From: Roseibacillus sp.
GTDB lineage: Bacteria; Verrucomicrobiota; Verrucomicrobiae; Verrucomicrobiales; Akkermansiaceae
DNA length: 13,081 nt
Direction of reading: 5' to 3'
NCBI GenBank assembly: GCA_002723015.1
Contig: PBNG01000039.1
Span: forward strand, 1-13,081
Shown here: positions 5,671 through 13,081 of the stretch, piece by piece
Layout of the letters: the number at the start of each line of letters is the position of its first letter
How positions within the stretch are numbered: position 1 is the first letter of the stretch
Translations under genes and position numbers: made by a program
The notes under the pieces: generated by a model
The model's input: only the letters and a program-made list of their open reading frames with translations
What the model was told of the DNA's origin: nothing
The model's database searches: none

Positions 5671-7140
5671 ATGAGGAGGAATCCCTCCGGTCCAGTCACT
5701 TTTGCCGCCCGGCTGGGGGTGTCTCTGAAATACTTTCTGGCGATGGTCATGGTCGCCCTGCTGGCTGTTCTGATTGCAGAATTACCCCGGAAAAAAATGG
5801 GTGGGGATGATCACAAGATCTCTAGCCTGCAGGCCTTGAAGGAGAAGGATCGGTGCAATGCAATCCTCGCGATCTCTCCGGACCTGCAGGAGCAGATGGA
5901 CGCGGTCGGATCGATGCCCGAGCGTGGACCGCTTCACGGGATTTCCGTCCTGGTGAAAGATAATATCGATATCAAAGGAATGCCCACCACGGCGGGGTCA
6001 CGAGCCCTCCTTGAAAACTTCGCGAAGCTAGATTCCCCGGTGGTGGCGAATCTGAGACGAGGAGGGGCTCTCATTGCCGGCAAAACAAATCTCTCGGAAT
6101 GGGCCAACTTCCGGTCAACTAAGTCAACCAGTGGTTGGAGTAGCGTAGGAGGCCTGACAAGCAACCCATACGATTCTTCCTGCAGCGCCTGCGGATCAAG
6201 TTCGGGAAGTGGTGCCGCGGTGGCATCAGGTCTGGTAGATCTTGCGATCGGAACGGAGACAGATGGTTCGATCACCTGTCCGGCTGCAATGTGCGGGATT
6301 GTTGGCCTAAAGCCGACTGTCGGGCTTCTTTCGTGTGAGGGTATTGTTCCGATCGCAGCCAGTCAGGATACGCCGGGTCCCATGGCTCGAAGCGTGAAAC
6401 TTGCGGCCCGTGCTCTGAGCGTCATGGGGGGAGAGGGTTCTCCCAATTACGAGGAGTCCCTCGATGAAAGGGCTCTTGAGGGAGTTAGGCTGGGGGTTCT
6501 AGTTCCGCTCTGTGGGATGTACGGAGAGTCGGTTTCTGCTACCCTGGCAGCTGCCCGTCTGACTCTGGAGGAGGCGGGGGCGACATTAGTGGAGATCCGA
6601 GACATTCCTGATCTGAACAAGATCGGGCAGCTCGAGTGGGCGATTCTCCTGCGGGAGTTCAAGCGGGACCTGAACGCCTACCTCTCTGGAAGGCCCCCGA
6701 CCGTTGCGACGAGGACTCTCGCGGAAATCATCGCCTTCAATAAATCCCATGCCTCCGCAGTCATGCCTCACTTCGGACAGGATATCATGGAGCAGTCCGA
6801 GGCGACGGCAGGTGGTGATGATCCCGAACTTCCTAGACTCATAGCGGAGGCCCGGAGGCTGGCAGGCAGGGAGGGAATTGATCGTCTTCTCACCGAGCAT
6901 GAGTGCGTGGCCCTGATCGCGCCAACCACGGGGCGAGCGTTCCGAATCGATCTTGTGGAGGGAGACGAATTTGAGGGCGCATGCACGACCCTCCCTGCGG
7001 TATCAGGGTATCCCCATCTTACCGTGCCCATGGGCATGGCTGAGGGGTTGCCGGTGGGGCTTTCCTTCATGGGATCCCAATTCTCCGAGGATCGTCTTCT
7101 TGCCCTCGGGTTTGCCTTTGAGGAGGCCCGGAAGAAGTGA
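5671..7140 (+). CDS. Membrane-anchored amidase (amidase signature family)
   Basis: This is an amide-bond hydrolase of the amidase signature family with the Ser-cisSer-Lys triad. Numbered from the ATG at 5671 (489 residues): a basic N-terminus, one hydrophobic helix at about 19-38 that should anchor it in the inner membrane or act as a signal, then VLVKDNID with catalytic Lys96, the Ser/Gly loop CGSSSGSGAAVASG (174-187) holding the cis-Ser, and GTETDGSITCPAAMCG (194-209) with nucleophile Ser200. The TETDGS form, with Asp before Gly-Ser, is typical of the non-GatA branch related to plant and Bacteroidetes amidases. The GTG at 5659 would add four residues; neither start has an SD upstream, and ATG is preferred only as the commoner codon. 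The substrate cannot be told. It lies upstream, on the same strand, of a peptidase and glnS. Confidence 0.92.
   Translation: MRRNPSGPVTFAARLGVSLKYFLAMVMVALLAVLIAELPRKKMGGDDHKISSLQALKEKDRCNAILAISPDLQEQMDAVGSMPERGPLHGISVLVKDNIDIKGMPTTAGSRALLENFAKLDSPVVANLRRGGALIAGKTNLSEWANFRSTKSTSGWSSVGGLTSNPYDSSCSACGSSSGSGAAVASGLVDLAIGTETDGSITCPAAMCGIVGLKPTVGLLSCEGIVPIAASQDTPGPMARSVKLAARALSVMGGEGSPNYEESLDERALEGVRLGVLVPLCGMYGESVSATLAAARLTLEEAGATLVEIRDIPDLNKIGQLEWAILLREFKRDLNAYLSGRPPTVATRTLAEIIAFNKSHASAVMPHFGQDIMEQSEATAGGDDPELPRLIAEARRLAGREGIDRLLTEHECVALIAPTTGRAFRIDLVEGDEFEGACTTLPAVSGYPHLTVPMGMAEGLPVGLSFMGSQFSEDRLLALGFAFEEARKK
5676..5692. repeat. Near copy of the rpsP-leader palindrome at the amidase start
   Basis: GGAGGAATCCCTCCGGT lies at codons 2-7 of the amidase and matches the sequence at 3457-3473 with a single mismatch. 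It contains an AGGAGGA run that looks like an ideal Shine-Dalgarno, but no ATG, GTG or TTG follows at usable spacing. As RNA, GGAGG could pair with CCUCC around an AAUC loop. Confidence 0.4.
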
Positions 7141-7223
7141 CCTTATCTCGCCTGGGTCTTTGGAGGGCGGGTAGCTCTCTCTGGATTTGACCTCGACGGG
7201 TTCCCGGGAGATGCTCGGGCGCG

Positions 7224-7511
7224 ATGCGCAGTAAGATGAGCTGGTTTTCCTTTGGGGTAATTGCGGCAAGGGCGTTCCTGCAGCTTCGCGAGACCCGGAG
7301 AAGAATTATTTCCTACACGATTGCTGCGCTTCTTATCGTGTTCGCTCTTGGGAACTGGCCTCTGGCTTCCTGGTTGGAGGAAAGCCCGCTCAGGTTTCTT
7401 TTTTATTGGGCGGGCTGCGCCTTTCTCGCCATTTTTCTCTTCCTGCTTGGGCTCTATGATTTTCTGCGGATCATCAGGGAATATAAGGATGAACGGGGAA
7501 AAATTCGCTAG
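7224..7511 (+). CDS. Small two-helix membrane protein, unknown function
   Basis: I do not recognise this 95-residue protein. It has an amphipathic basic N-terminus (ARAFLQLRETRRR), two transmembrane helices at about residues 28-45 and 57-79, a short loop with LEESPLR, and a charged C-terminal tail (IIREYKDERGKIR). By the positive-inside rule both ends face the cytoplasm. It sits 83 bp after the amidase and 62 bp before the peptidase on the same strand, consistent with a loose operon. The ATG at 7236 (MSWFSF) is an alternative start; neither has a Shine-Dalgarno. The hydrophobic pattern and orderly charge placement argue for a real gene. Confidence 0.7.
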   Translation: MRSKMSWFSFGVIAARAFLQLRETRRRIISYTIAALLIVFALGNWPLASWLEESPLRFLFYWAGCAFLAIFLFLLGLYDFLRIIREYKDERGKIR

Positions 7512-7573
7512 AATGATGCGAAAGATGGTCGCATATCCTGCGAAAACGAAATCAAACTACCAACTATCAAACT

Positions 7574-8920
7574 GTGAGTCGCTGGATCGAAGAATTTCAA
7601 GAGCTGTTGCGCTTTCCGAGTATTTCAACGGATTCCCGTCATGATGCTGATGTGCAGGCCTGCGCGGACTGGCTGTCGTCCCGCATGATCTCCGCTGGCC
7701 TGCAGAGTAAGATTCATGCGACCGACGGGCATCCGGTCGTAATCGGGCGCAATGAGCATGAGGTAGGCAGGCCTACTGTGCTGGTCTACGGGCACTACGA
7801 TGTCCAACCGGTTGACCCAATTGAACTCTGGGATAGTGATCCATTTGAGCCAGTAATTCGTGATGGAAAGATCTGGGCTCGTGGAGCAACGGACAATAAG
7901 GGGCAGTTTTTCTCTCACCTTTGCGGTATCGCAGAAACGATCGAAGAGCGGGGCGGATTACCGGTGAACCTCATCATGCTGCTGGAGGGTGAGGAAGAGG
8001 TCGGATCGCCAAATCTGCGCCCTTTTCTCGAGGAGCATCGCTCGGATTTGGCTTGCGATGTTATCGTGGTCTCTGACACGGGAATGGTGGCTCCGGGTGT
8101 GCCCACCATGGGCTATGGATTGCGCGGGATTACGTGTTGTGAGATCGCGGTCAAAGGCCCGGCTCGTGATCTTCACTCGGGAGTCTACGGTGGAGCCGTG
8201 GCCAATCCTGCTACGGTTGTCGCACAACTGGTGGCGAGTCTCCATGACCGCGATGGTCGCGTGGCGGTGGAGGGTTTTTATGATGATGTCGCAGTTCTTG
8301 AGGAATGGGAGCGTGAGATGTGGAGAGGGGTTCCCGGAATGGGTGAGGAAGATCTGCTCAACGTCACGGGCTCGCCTTCCCTCGCGGGGGAAAGTGGGTT
8401 TACGGCCGCAGAGCGACTCTGGGCCCGACCTACCGCGGAGGTAAATGGGATCTGGGGTGGATACCAGGGGGAAGGATCCAAGACGGTGTTACCCGCCGAA
8501 GCCTTTGCCAAACTTTCTTTCCGGCTCGTTCCCGATCAGGACCCCTTGGCTATCATGGAGAAGGTTGAGGTTCACCTTCGGAAGCATTGTCCCGAGGGAG
8601 TATCGATGGAGTTGAGCCGCGGGCACCACGGGCAGGCTTATCACACGGATCCGCACTCAGTGTATGGCAAGGCAGCCCAGCAGGCGCTGAGTGAGACGTT
8701 CGGTTCCGATCCGCTTTTGATCCGGGAGGGGGGAAGCATACCTATCATACAGGACTTCAAGGAGGTATTGGGGGTTGATACCCTGCTTCTTGGACTGGCG
8801 CTTCCGGACTGTCAGATTCATTCCCCCAACGAGAACTTCACAGTTGAGAATTTTGAGGGAGGAATTCGTCTCAACAGGGTGCTTTTCCAGAAACTTGCTA
8901 ACGCATCGGAAGAATCATGA
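7574..8920 (+). CDS. M20 family dipeptidase / metallopeptidase
   Basis: This is a two-zinc exopeptidase of the M20 family, in the dipeptidase (carnosinase-like, PepV/CNDP) branch, expected to act in the cytoplasm on dipeptides. The 448-residue product has the metal and catalytic residues in order: His74 and Asp76 in VYGHYDVQP, bridging Asp107 in GATDNKGQ, Glu141 (base) and Glu142 (metal) in EGEEEVGSPN, Asp168 in VVSDTGM, and His416 in LPDCQIHSPNENF. The dimerisation lid domain lies between about 190 and 330. The GTG at 7574 starts the conserved WIEEFQELLRFPSIS region; no in-frame ATG lies close upstream and there is no Shine-Dalgarno. A direct repeat ATCAAACT (7551 and 7566) ends right at the start codon. 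Its stop overlaps the glnS start by 4 bp (ATGA). Confidence 0.93.
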   Translation: MSRWIEEFQELLRFPSISTDSRHDADVQACADWLSSRMISAGLQSKIHATDGHPVVIGRNEHEVGRPTVLVYGHYDVQPVDPIELWDSDPFEPVIRDGKIWARGATDNKGQFFSHLCGIAETIEERGGLPVNLIMLLEGEEEVGSPNLRPFLEEHRSDLACDVIVVSDTGMVAPGVPTMGYGLRGITCCEIAVKGPARDLHSGVYGGAVANPATVVAQLVASLHDRDGRVAVEGFYDDVAVLEEWEREMWRGVPGMGEEDLLNVTGSPSLAGESGFTAAERLWARPTAEVNGIWGGYQGEGSKTVLPAEAFAKLSFRLVPDQDPLAIMEKVEVHLRKHCPEGVSMELSRGHHGQAYHTDPHSVYGKAAQQALSETFGSDPLLIREGGSIPIIQDFKEVLGVDTLLLGLALPDCQIHSPNENFTVENFEGGIRLNRVLFQKLANASEES

Positions 8921-10602
8921 GCGAGAAGGCCCCAGCGTCCAGGCGCGACTTCATTCGAGAGATCATTTCAGAGGATCTGGCGACTGGAAAACATGACAAG
9001 ATAGTAACCCGCTTTCCACCTGAGCCCAATGGCTACCTGCACCTTGGTCACGCCAAGGCAATTTGCCTAGGCTGGGGTATCGCGCAGGAGAACTCCTCCA
9101 CGGGATCTGAATTCCACCTGCGCTTTGATGATACAAACCCTTCAAAGGAGGAGCAGGAGTATGTGGATAGCATTCAGGAGGACGTAAGGTGGCTGGGTTG
9201 CGATTGGGGGGAGCATATCTATTTCGCCAGCGATTACTTTGAGTTTTTCTATGATTGCGCAATGCACCTGATCAAGGAGGGAAAGGCGTTCGTGGATGAG
9301 CAGACTCCTGATGAAATCCGTGCTGCCCATGGAACCGTGGCTGGGCGGGGGATTGAATCTCCCTATCGGGACCGTCCGATTGAGGAAAACGTGGAACTCT
9401 TCAAGAGAATGCGCTCTGGGCACTTCAAGAACGGAGGTGCGGTGCTTCGGGCCAGAATCGACATGGCTTCGCCCAACATGCACATGCGTGACCCGATCAT
9501 CTACCGGGTTCTTCACGAGACTCATCACAATACAGGAGACCAGTGGTGTATTTACCCGATGTATGACTTTGCGCATCCTCTGGAGGATGCCCATGAGCAT
9601 GTCACGCACTCGCTCTGCACGCTGGAATTCGAGGTGCACCGACCCATTTACGACTGGGTTGTTGCGAATTGTCCGGTACCGGCAGTTCCAAGGCAGATTG
9701 AGTTTTCCCGCCTGACCCTTAACTACACGGTTGTGAGCAAGCGCAAGCTACTGCAGCTTGTGGAGGAAGAAAAAGTGGATGGCTGGGATGACCCCCGAAT
9801 GCCGACCCTTTCGGGAGTCCGGCGGCGGGGATTTCCAGCTGAGGCGATAAGAAACTTCTGTGCGGATGTGGGAATTACGAAATTCAAGGGAGTAACGGAC
9901 GTGGCCAGACTGGAAAACGAGGTGAGAAAAATACTCAACAGGGACGCGCCCCGACGCATGGCGGTATTGAATCCTCTGAAGCTGGTCATCCTCAATATGG
10001 ATGCCGGGGACAAAGTAGAAGTTGAAGCGAAGAACAATCCAGAGGATGAAGCTGCGGGTTCCCGGAAGCTGATCCTGAGCCGGGAGCTCTGGATAGAACG
10101 CGATGATTTCATGGTGGAGGCTCCCAAGAAATACTTCCGGCTTGCTCCGGGCCGAGCGGTTCGGCTCCGGGGCGGCTACATCGTGCAGTATGCAGGTCAC
10201 GAGACGGATCCGAATACCGGGGAGGTTTCGGAAGTTCATTGCGAGTTTATTCCGAATACCATCGGGCAGTCTCCTCCGGAGGGCCTTGTCTGTAAGGCGG
10301 CCATTCACTGGGTCAGCGCCGCAGAGGCCGAAAATGCCCAGATCCGTCTCTATGATCGCCTGTTTAACGATGAAAATCCCGAGGCTGCCGAGGGGGGCTT
10401 CATGGCGGTCCTTAATCCCGATTCACTGACGGTGATCGAGGGAGCGAAGCTCGAGCCGGGATTAGGCGTGGAGGCATCGGGCTTTGTTTGCCAGTTTGAA
10501 CGTCTGGGATACTTCTGTGCGGACTCCCGCTATCATGAACCCGGTTCGCAGGTAGTCTTCAACCGGACTATCGGATTGCGCGATTCATGGTCGAAAAAAT
10601 GA
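8917..10602 (+). CDS. glnS: Glutaminyl-tRNA synthetase
   Basis: GlnRS charges tRNA(Gln) with glutamine in the cytoplasm, the direct route that avoids GatCAB transamidation. The 561-residue protein (E. coli has 554) carries the class I signatures RFPPEPNGYLHLGHAKA (32-48; HIGH as H42-L-G-H45) and VVSKRKLLQL (272-281; KMSKS equivalent). Between them are the GlnRS-typical FDDTNP (70-75), DMASPNMHMRDPIIYR (182-197) and YPMYDFAHPLEDAHEHVTHSLCTLEF (213-238). The C-terminal anticodon-binding beta-barrels end in YFCADSRYHEPGSQVVFNRTIGLRDSW, as in bacterial GlnRS. The ATG overlaps the peptidase stop and has GGAAGA just upstream. Coupling with the peptidase gene is therefore likely. Confidence 0.97.
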   Translation: MSEKAPASRRDFIREIISEDLATGKHDKIVTRFPPEPNGYLHLGHAKAICLGWGIAQENSSTGSEFHLRFDDTNPSKEEQEYVDSIQEDVRWLGCDWGEHIYFASDYFEFFYDCAMHLIKEGKAFVDEQTPDEIRAAHGTVAGRGIESPYRDRPIEENVELFKRMRSGHFKNGGAVLRARIDMASPNMHMRDPIIYRVLHETHHNTGDQWCIYPMYDFAHPLEDAHEHVTHSLCTLEFEVHRPIYDWVVANCPVPAVPRQIEFSRLTLNYTVVSKRKLLQLVEEEKVDGWDDPRMPTLSGVRRRGFPAEAIRNFCADVGITKFKGVTDVARLENEVRKILNRDAPRRMAVLNPLKLVILNMDAGDKVEVEAKNNPEDEAAGSRKLILSRELWIERDDFMVEAPKKYFRLAPGRAVRLRGGYIVQYAGHETDPNTGEVSEVHCEFIPNTIGQSPPEGLVCKAAIHWVSAAEAENAQIRLYDRLFNDENPEAAEGGFMAVLNPDSLTVIEGAKLEPGLGVEASGFVCQFERLGYFCADSRYHEPGSQVVFNRTIGLRDSWSKK

Positions 10603-10728
10603 CCCTGAGGAATCTCTGAGCGTCCAGGATCCTGGTTCTGCTTTCTGCAGAAAGATACGCTTTGCCAAGTCAATTGGAAGACCGGGTGATCTTGGAAAGC
10701 TAATTAAAAAATAGGATTTGGGCGGGTT
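10603..10728. other. Intergenic region with two perfect palindromes after glnS
   Basis: This stretch after the glnS stop holds no convincing gene. It contains two perfect palindromes, CCAGGATCCTGG at 10624-10635 and CTTTCTGCAGAAAG at 10641-10654, 5 bp apart. Neither is followed by a T-run on the plus strand, so they are not classic intrinsic terminators, but they are the best candidates for the glnS 3' end. If the small minus ORF beyond it is not real, the gene-free stretch extends to 10921. Confidence 0.45.
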
Positions 10729-10739
10729 TCATCCTGCCC
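10706..10739 (-). terminator. Probable intrinsic terminator for the small minus-strand ORF
   Basis: On the minus strand, AGGAT (10735-10731) pairs with ATCCT (10717-10713) around a 13-nt loop and is followed directly by A and six Ts (10711-10706). An alternative overlapping stem, GGGCAGG/CCCGCCC with one A-C mismatch, spans 10739-10720. The stem overlaps the stop codon of the 64-residue ORF. On the plus strand the second stem is stronger (7 bp with one G-U pair, 10720-10739) and could help end glnS transcripts, but no T-run follows there. Confidence 0.45.
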
Positions 10740-10923
10740 TCCTCGGGCATTCGAGGGAGAGGAGATGCCTTTCTTTAATGGCCGAGGCCCCGAGGTAATC
10801 CATCAGGGCCTCAACTACTTTGGATGATTGAAAGGGCCAGTCTTCCGAAGCAAAAATATATTCATATGCACTGATAATTTCTGAGCTCTGATGGCTTCGA
10901 TCCTCCGACTGCTTCATGCTCAT
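10729..10923 (-). CDS. Small hypothetical protein, 64 residues
   Basis: I do not recognise this ORF, but several signs favour a real gene. GGAAAGG on the minus strand (10939-10933) lies 9 nt before the ATG at 10923, one of the best ribosome binding sites in the window. The composition is protein-like, with a hydrophilic start (MSMKQSEDRSHQSS) and two likely amphipathic helices (SEIISAYEYIF and SSKVVEALMDYLGA) joined by ASEDWPFQ. A terminator-like hairpin plus T-run follows directly. It has no signal peptide or membrane helix, so it should be cytoplasmic and acidic to neutral. A second ATG at 10917 is possible. Its start overlaps, head to head, that of the signal-peptide ORF on the plus strand, which is unusual, and its promoter would lie inside that ORF. 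One of the two could be spurious. Confidence 0.5.
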   Translation of the reverse strand: MSMKQSEDRSHQSSEIISAYEYIFASEDWPFQSSKVVEALMDYLGASAIKERHLLSLECPRRAG

Positions 10924-11344
10924 GAAAAGAAACCTTTCCGTTGTGGCGTGCCTTCTCGTCTCCGGCCTTTGTAGTGCGAGCGGCGACTTTCCATCCGTTC
11001 CTGAGGAAGCCCTCCCCGGAAATTCCCCAGATTATGGCAACGCGTCGAAAGAGCAGTGGTTGTTCGCTCCCGTGCACCCACGACTCTCGCTCGACTCGGT
11101 GAGCGGGACCCTTCCTTATCCCTACGTTAATGTGACTCTCGGCGGTGACCTCTGCGGTATGGATGGATTTGAGTCGTCTAGTCACAGGGTTCAGCGCCGA
11201 TCCCATTACCTTTCGGCGGAGCTCGCCGCTGTTCATGAGTCTCCTCCCGGCGAACAGGAAGCCGGAATCAGGGCATGGCTGCTGCTTCTTCTGCTTCCTT
11301 GCCTGCTGCAAATCGGCGGTTCGCGGCCTCGTTCAAGTGCTTGA
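10922..11344 (+). CDS. Exported protein of unknown function with C-terminal membrane segment
   Basis: I do not recognise this 140-residue ORF. From the ATG at 10922 it begins with a clear signal peptide: Lys2-Arg3, a hydrophobic core at 5-16, and Cys-Ser-Ala-Ser-Gly at 17-21 as a possible cleavage region. A polar, Pro/Gly/Ser-rich body follows (DFPSVPEEALPG, LFAPVHPRLSLDSVSG). The C-terminus has a hydrophobic stretch at about 118-131 (AWLLLLLLPCLLQI) and then a short basic tail with two Arg. The layout is that of a type I membrane protein or of a protein with a C-terminal sorting signal. No known sorting motif is obvious. A T-tailed hairpin starts at the base after the stop. There is no good Shine-Dalgarno, and the 5' end overlaps the divergent 64-residue ORF. 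The ATG at 10916 would add two residues. Confidence 0.5.
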   Translation: MKRNLSVVACLLVSGLCSASGDFPSVPEEALPGNSPDYGNASKEQWLFAPVHPRLSLDSVSGTLPYPYVNVTLGGDLCGMDGFESSSHRVQRRSHYLSAELAAVHESPPGEQEAGIRAWLLLLLLPCLLQIGGSRPRSSA

Positions 11345-11366
11345 TTCGTGGTTTCCGCGAACTTTT
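11345..11366 (+). terminator. Terminator-like hairpin after the exported-protein ORF
   Basis: TTCGTGG (11345-11351) pairs with CCGCGAA (11355-11361) around a TTT loop, a 7-bp stem with one G-T wobble, followed by C and TTTT (11363-11366). It starts at the base after the TGA stop. On the other strand the wobble becomes an A-C mismatch and there is no T-run, so it is oriented for the plus-strand ORF rather than for fumC. Confidence 0.45.
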
Positions 11367-11387
11367 CCTGCCACGGAAGGGCGGGGC

Positions 11388-12794
<1,407 letters not shown>

Positions 12795-12962
12795 GGTCCT
12801 AGAACTACGCCGCGAGGCCCCTGTTGCAAGTAACGAGTGCACAGGAATGACCGGGAAATCGTGCCTGGGAGGGCCATTTCGAGGATCCAACGCCGGTCAA
12901 ATGGGCTCTTCGGGCAAAAAACCCTTGAATCAGACCGGAATCCACGTAAGAGACCCCCTCCC
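12795..12962. promoter_or_regulatory. Divergent fumC / rpsN intergenic region
   Basis: This 168-bp gap must hold promoters for fumC (minus) and rpsN (plus). On the plus strand TTGAAT at 12925-12930 is a possible -35 box, with a poor -10 candidate (TAAGAG, 12947-12952). I see no clear operator, leader hairpin or RNA element. The longest fumC reading frame extends into it, but that extension is unlikely to be translated. Confidence 0.3.
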
Positions 12963-13081
12963 ATGGCAAAGAAGTGCTGGATAGAGCGAAACAAGCGCAA
13001 GCAGAAGACGGTTGCAAAGTTCAACGACCTTCGTCACAAGCTGAAGAAGGAAAAAGATTATGTTGGTCTCAGCATGCTGCC
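12963..13081 (+). CDS. rpsN: 30S ribosomal protein S14, N-terminal part
   Basis: S14 is an essential small-subunit head protein. The ATG at 12963 opens 39 complete codons to the window edge, reading MAKKCWIERNKRKQKTVAKF, then NDLRHKLKKEKDYVGLSML. This matches the long, zinc-less (C-minus) S14 type, which runs MAKKxWIERNxRR-xxV-x-K-x-xxLR at the N-terminus. The CxxC zinc motif that the short type has near residues 24-27 is absent. Residue 5 is Cys where Ser is usual. No Shine-Dalgarno is seen (the 10 nt before the ATG are ACCCCCTCCC). It lies outside the large ribosomal protein operon, at least on its 5' side, where fumC is the neighbour. Confidence 0.95.
   Translation, partial: MAKKCWIERNKRKQKTVAKFNDLRHKLKKEKDYVGLSML

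Noticed and set aside
5671..7140. Amidase as GatA of the tRNA amidotransferase
   Set aside because: It has an N-terminal membrane helix, a TETDGS nucleophile motif of a different branch, and no gatB or gatC nearby; GlnRS downstream also removes the need for it with tRNA(Gln).
10862..11311. 149-residue minus-strand ORF
   Set aside because: No Shine-Dalgarno, odd composition (many Arg/Lys/Gln), and it overlaps both better-supported small ORFs in other frames.
12795..12890. 32-residue N-terminal extension of fumarase
   Set aside because: Fumarases start at the MSDTRLERDSMGE region; the extension has no targeting signal and lies in the divergent promoter gap.

Overview
The window looks like ordinary chromosome from a Gram-negative bacterium, most likely a member of the Verrucomicrobiota (Opitutales/Puniceicoccales-like). 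This placement is an inference. It rests on a stand-alone prepilin-like protein with a C-terminal 'DGHVEW' motif, an Arg-rich head fused to a Lys/Ala repeat tail, a glutaminyl-tRNA synthetase, a long zinc-less type S14, and many starts without a Shine-Dalgarno sequence. I see no phage, insertion sequence, CRISPR array, tRNA or rRNA.

Layout. At 1-2085 (minus) there is a tight operon in the order cyclophilin-type PPIase lipoprotein, plsY, gpsA. The gpsA gene runs off the left edge. PlsY and GpsA supply and acylate glycerol-3-phosphate, the first steps of phospholipid synthesis. At 2322-3068 (plus) is a lone pseudopilin. It converges on a minus-strand ribosome-related group at 3167-5210: an RlmI-like 23S rRNA methyltransferase, a small membrane-anchored protein overlapping it by 4 bp, and rpsP (S16). 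From 5279 the plus strand carries a histone H1-like Lys/Ala repeat protein, a membrane-anchored amidase, a two-helix membrane protein, an M20 dipeptidase and glnS, the last two overlapping as ATGA.

From 10603 to 11387 lies a less ordinary stretch. It holds a 64-residue minus ORF and a 140-residue plus ORF with a signal peptide. Their starts overlap, and each is followed at once by a terminator-like hairpin. fumC (class II fumarase) follows on the minus strand to 12794. Divergent from it, the first 39 codons of rpsN (S14) run off the right edge.

Most of the window is housekeeping: lipid synthesis, translation, peptide and amide hydrolysis, and the TCA cycle. I found no convincing new multi-gene system. 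The items most worth a second look are the two small genes at 10.7-11.3 kb, the 12-bp repeat histone-like gene, the near-identical SD-containing palindromes at rpsP and at the amidase start, and the lack of SD sequences at ribosomal protein genes. Most ORFs antisense to the listed genes are shadows.
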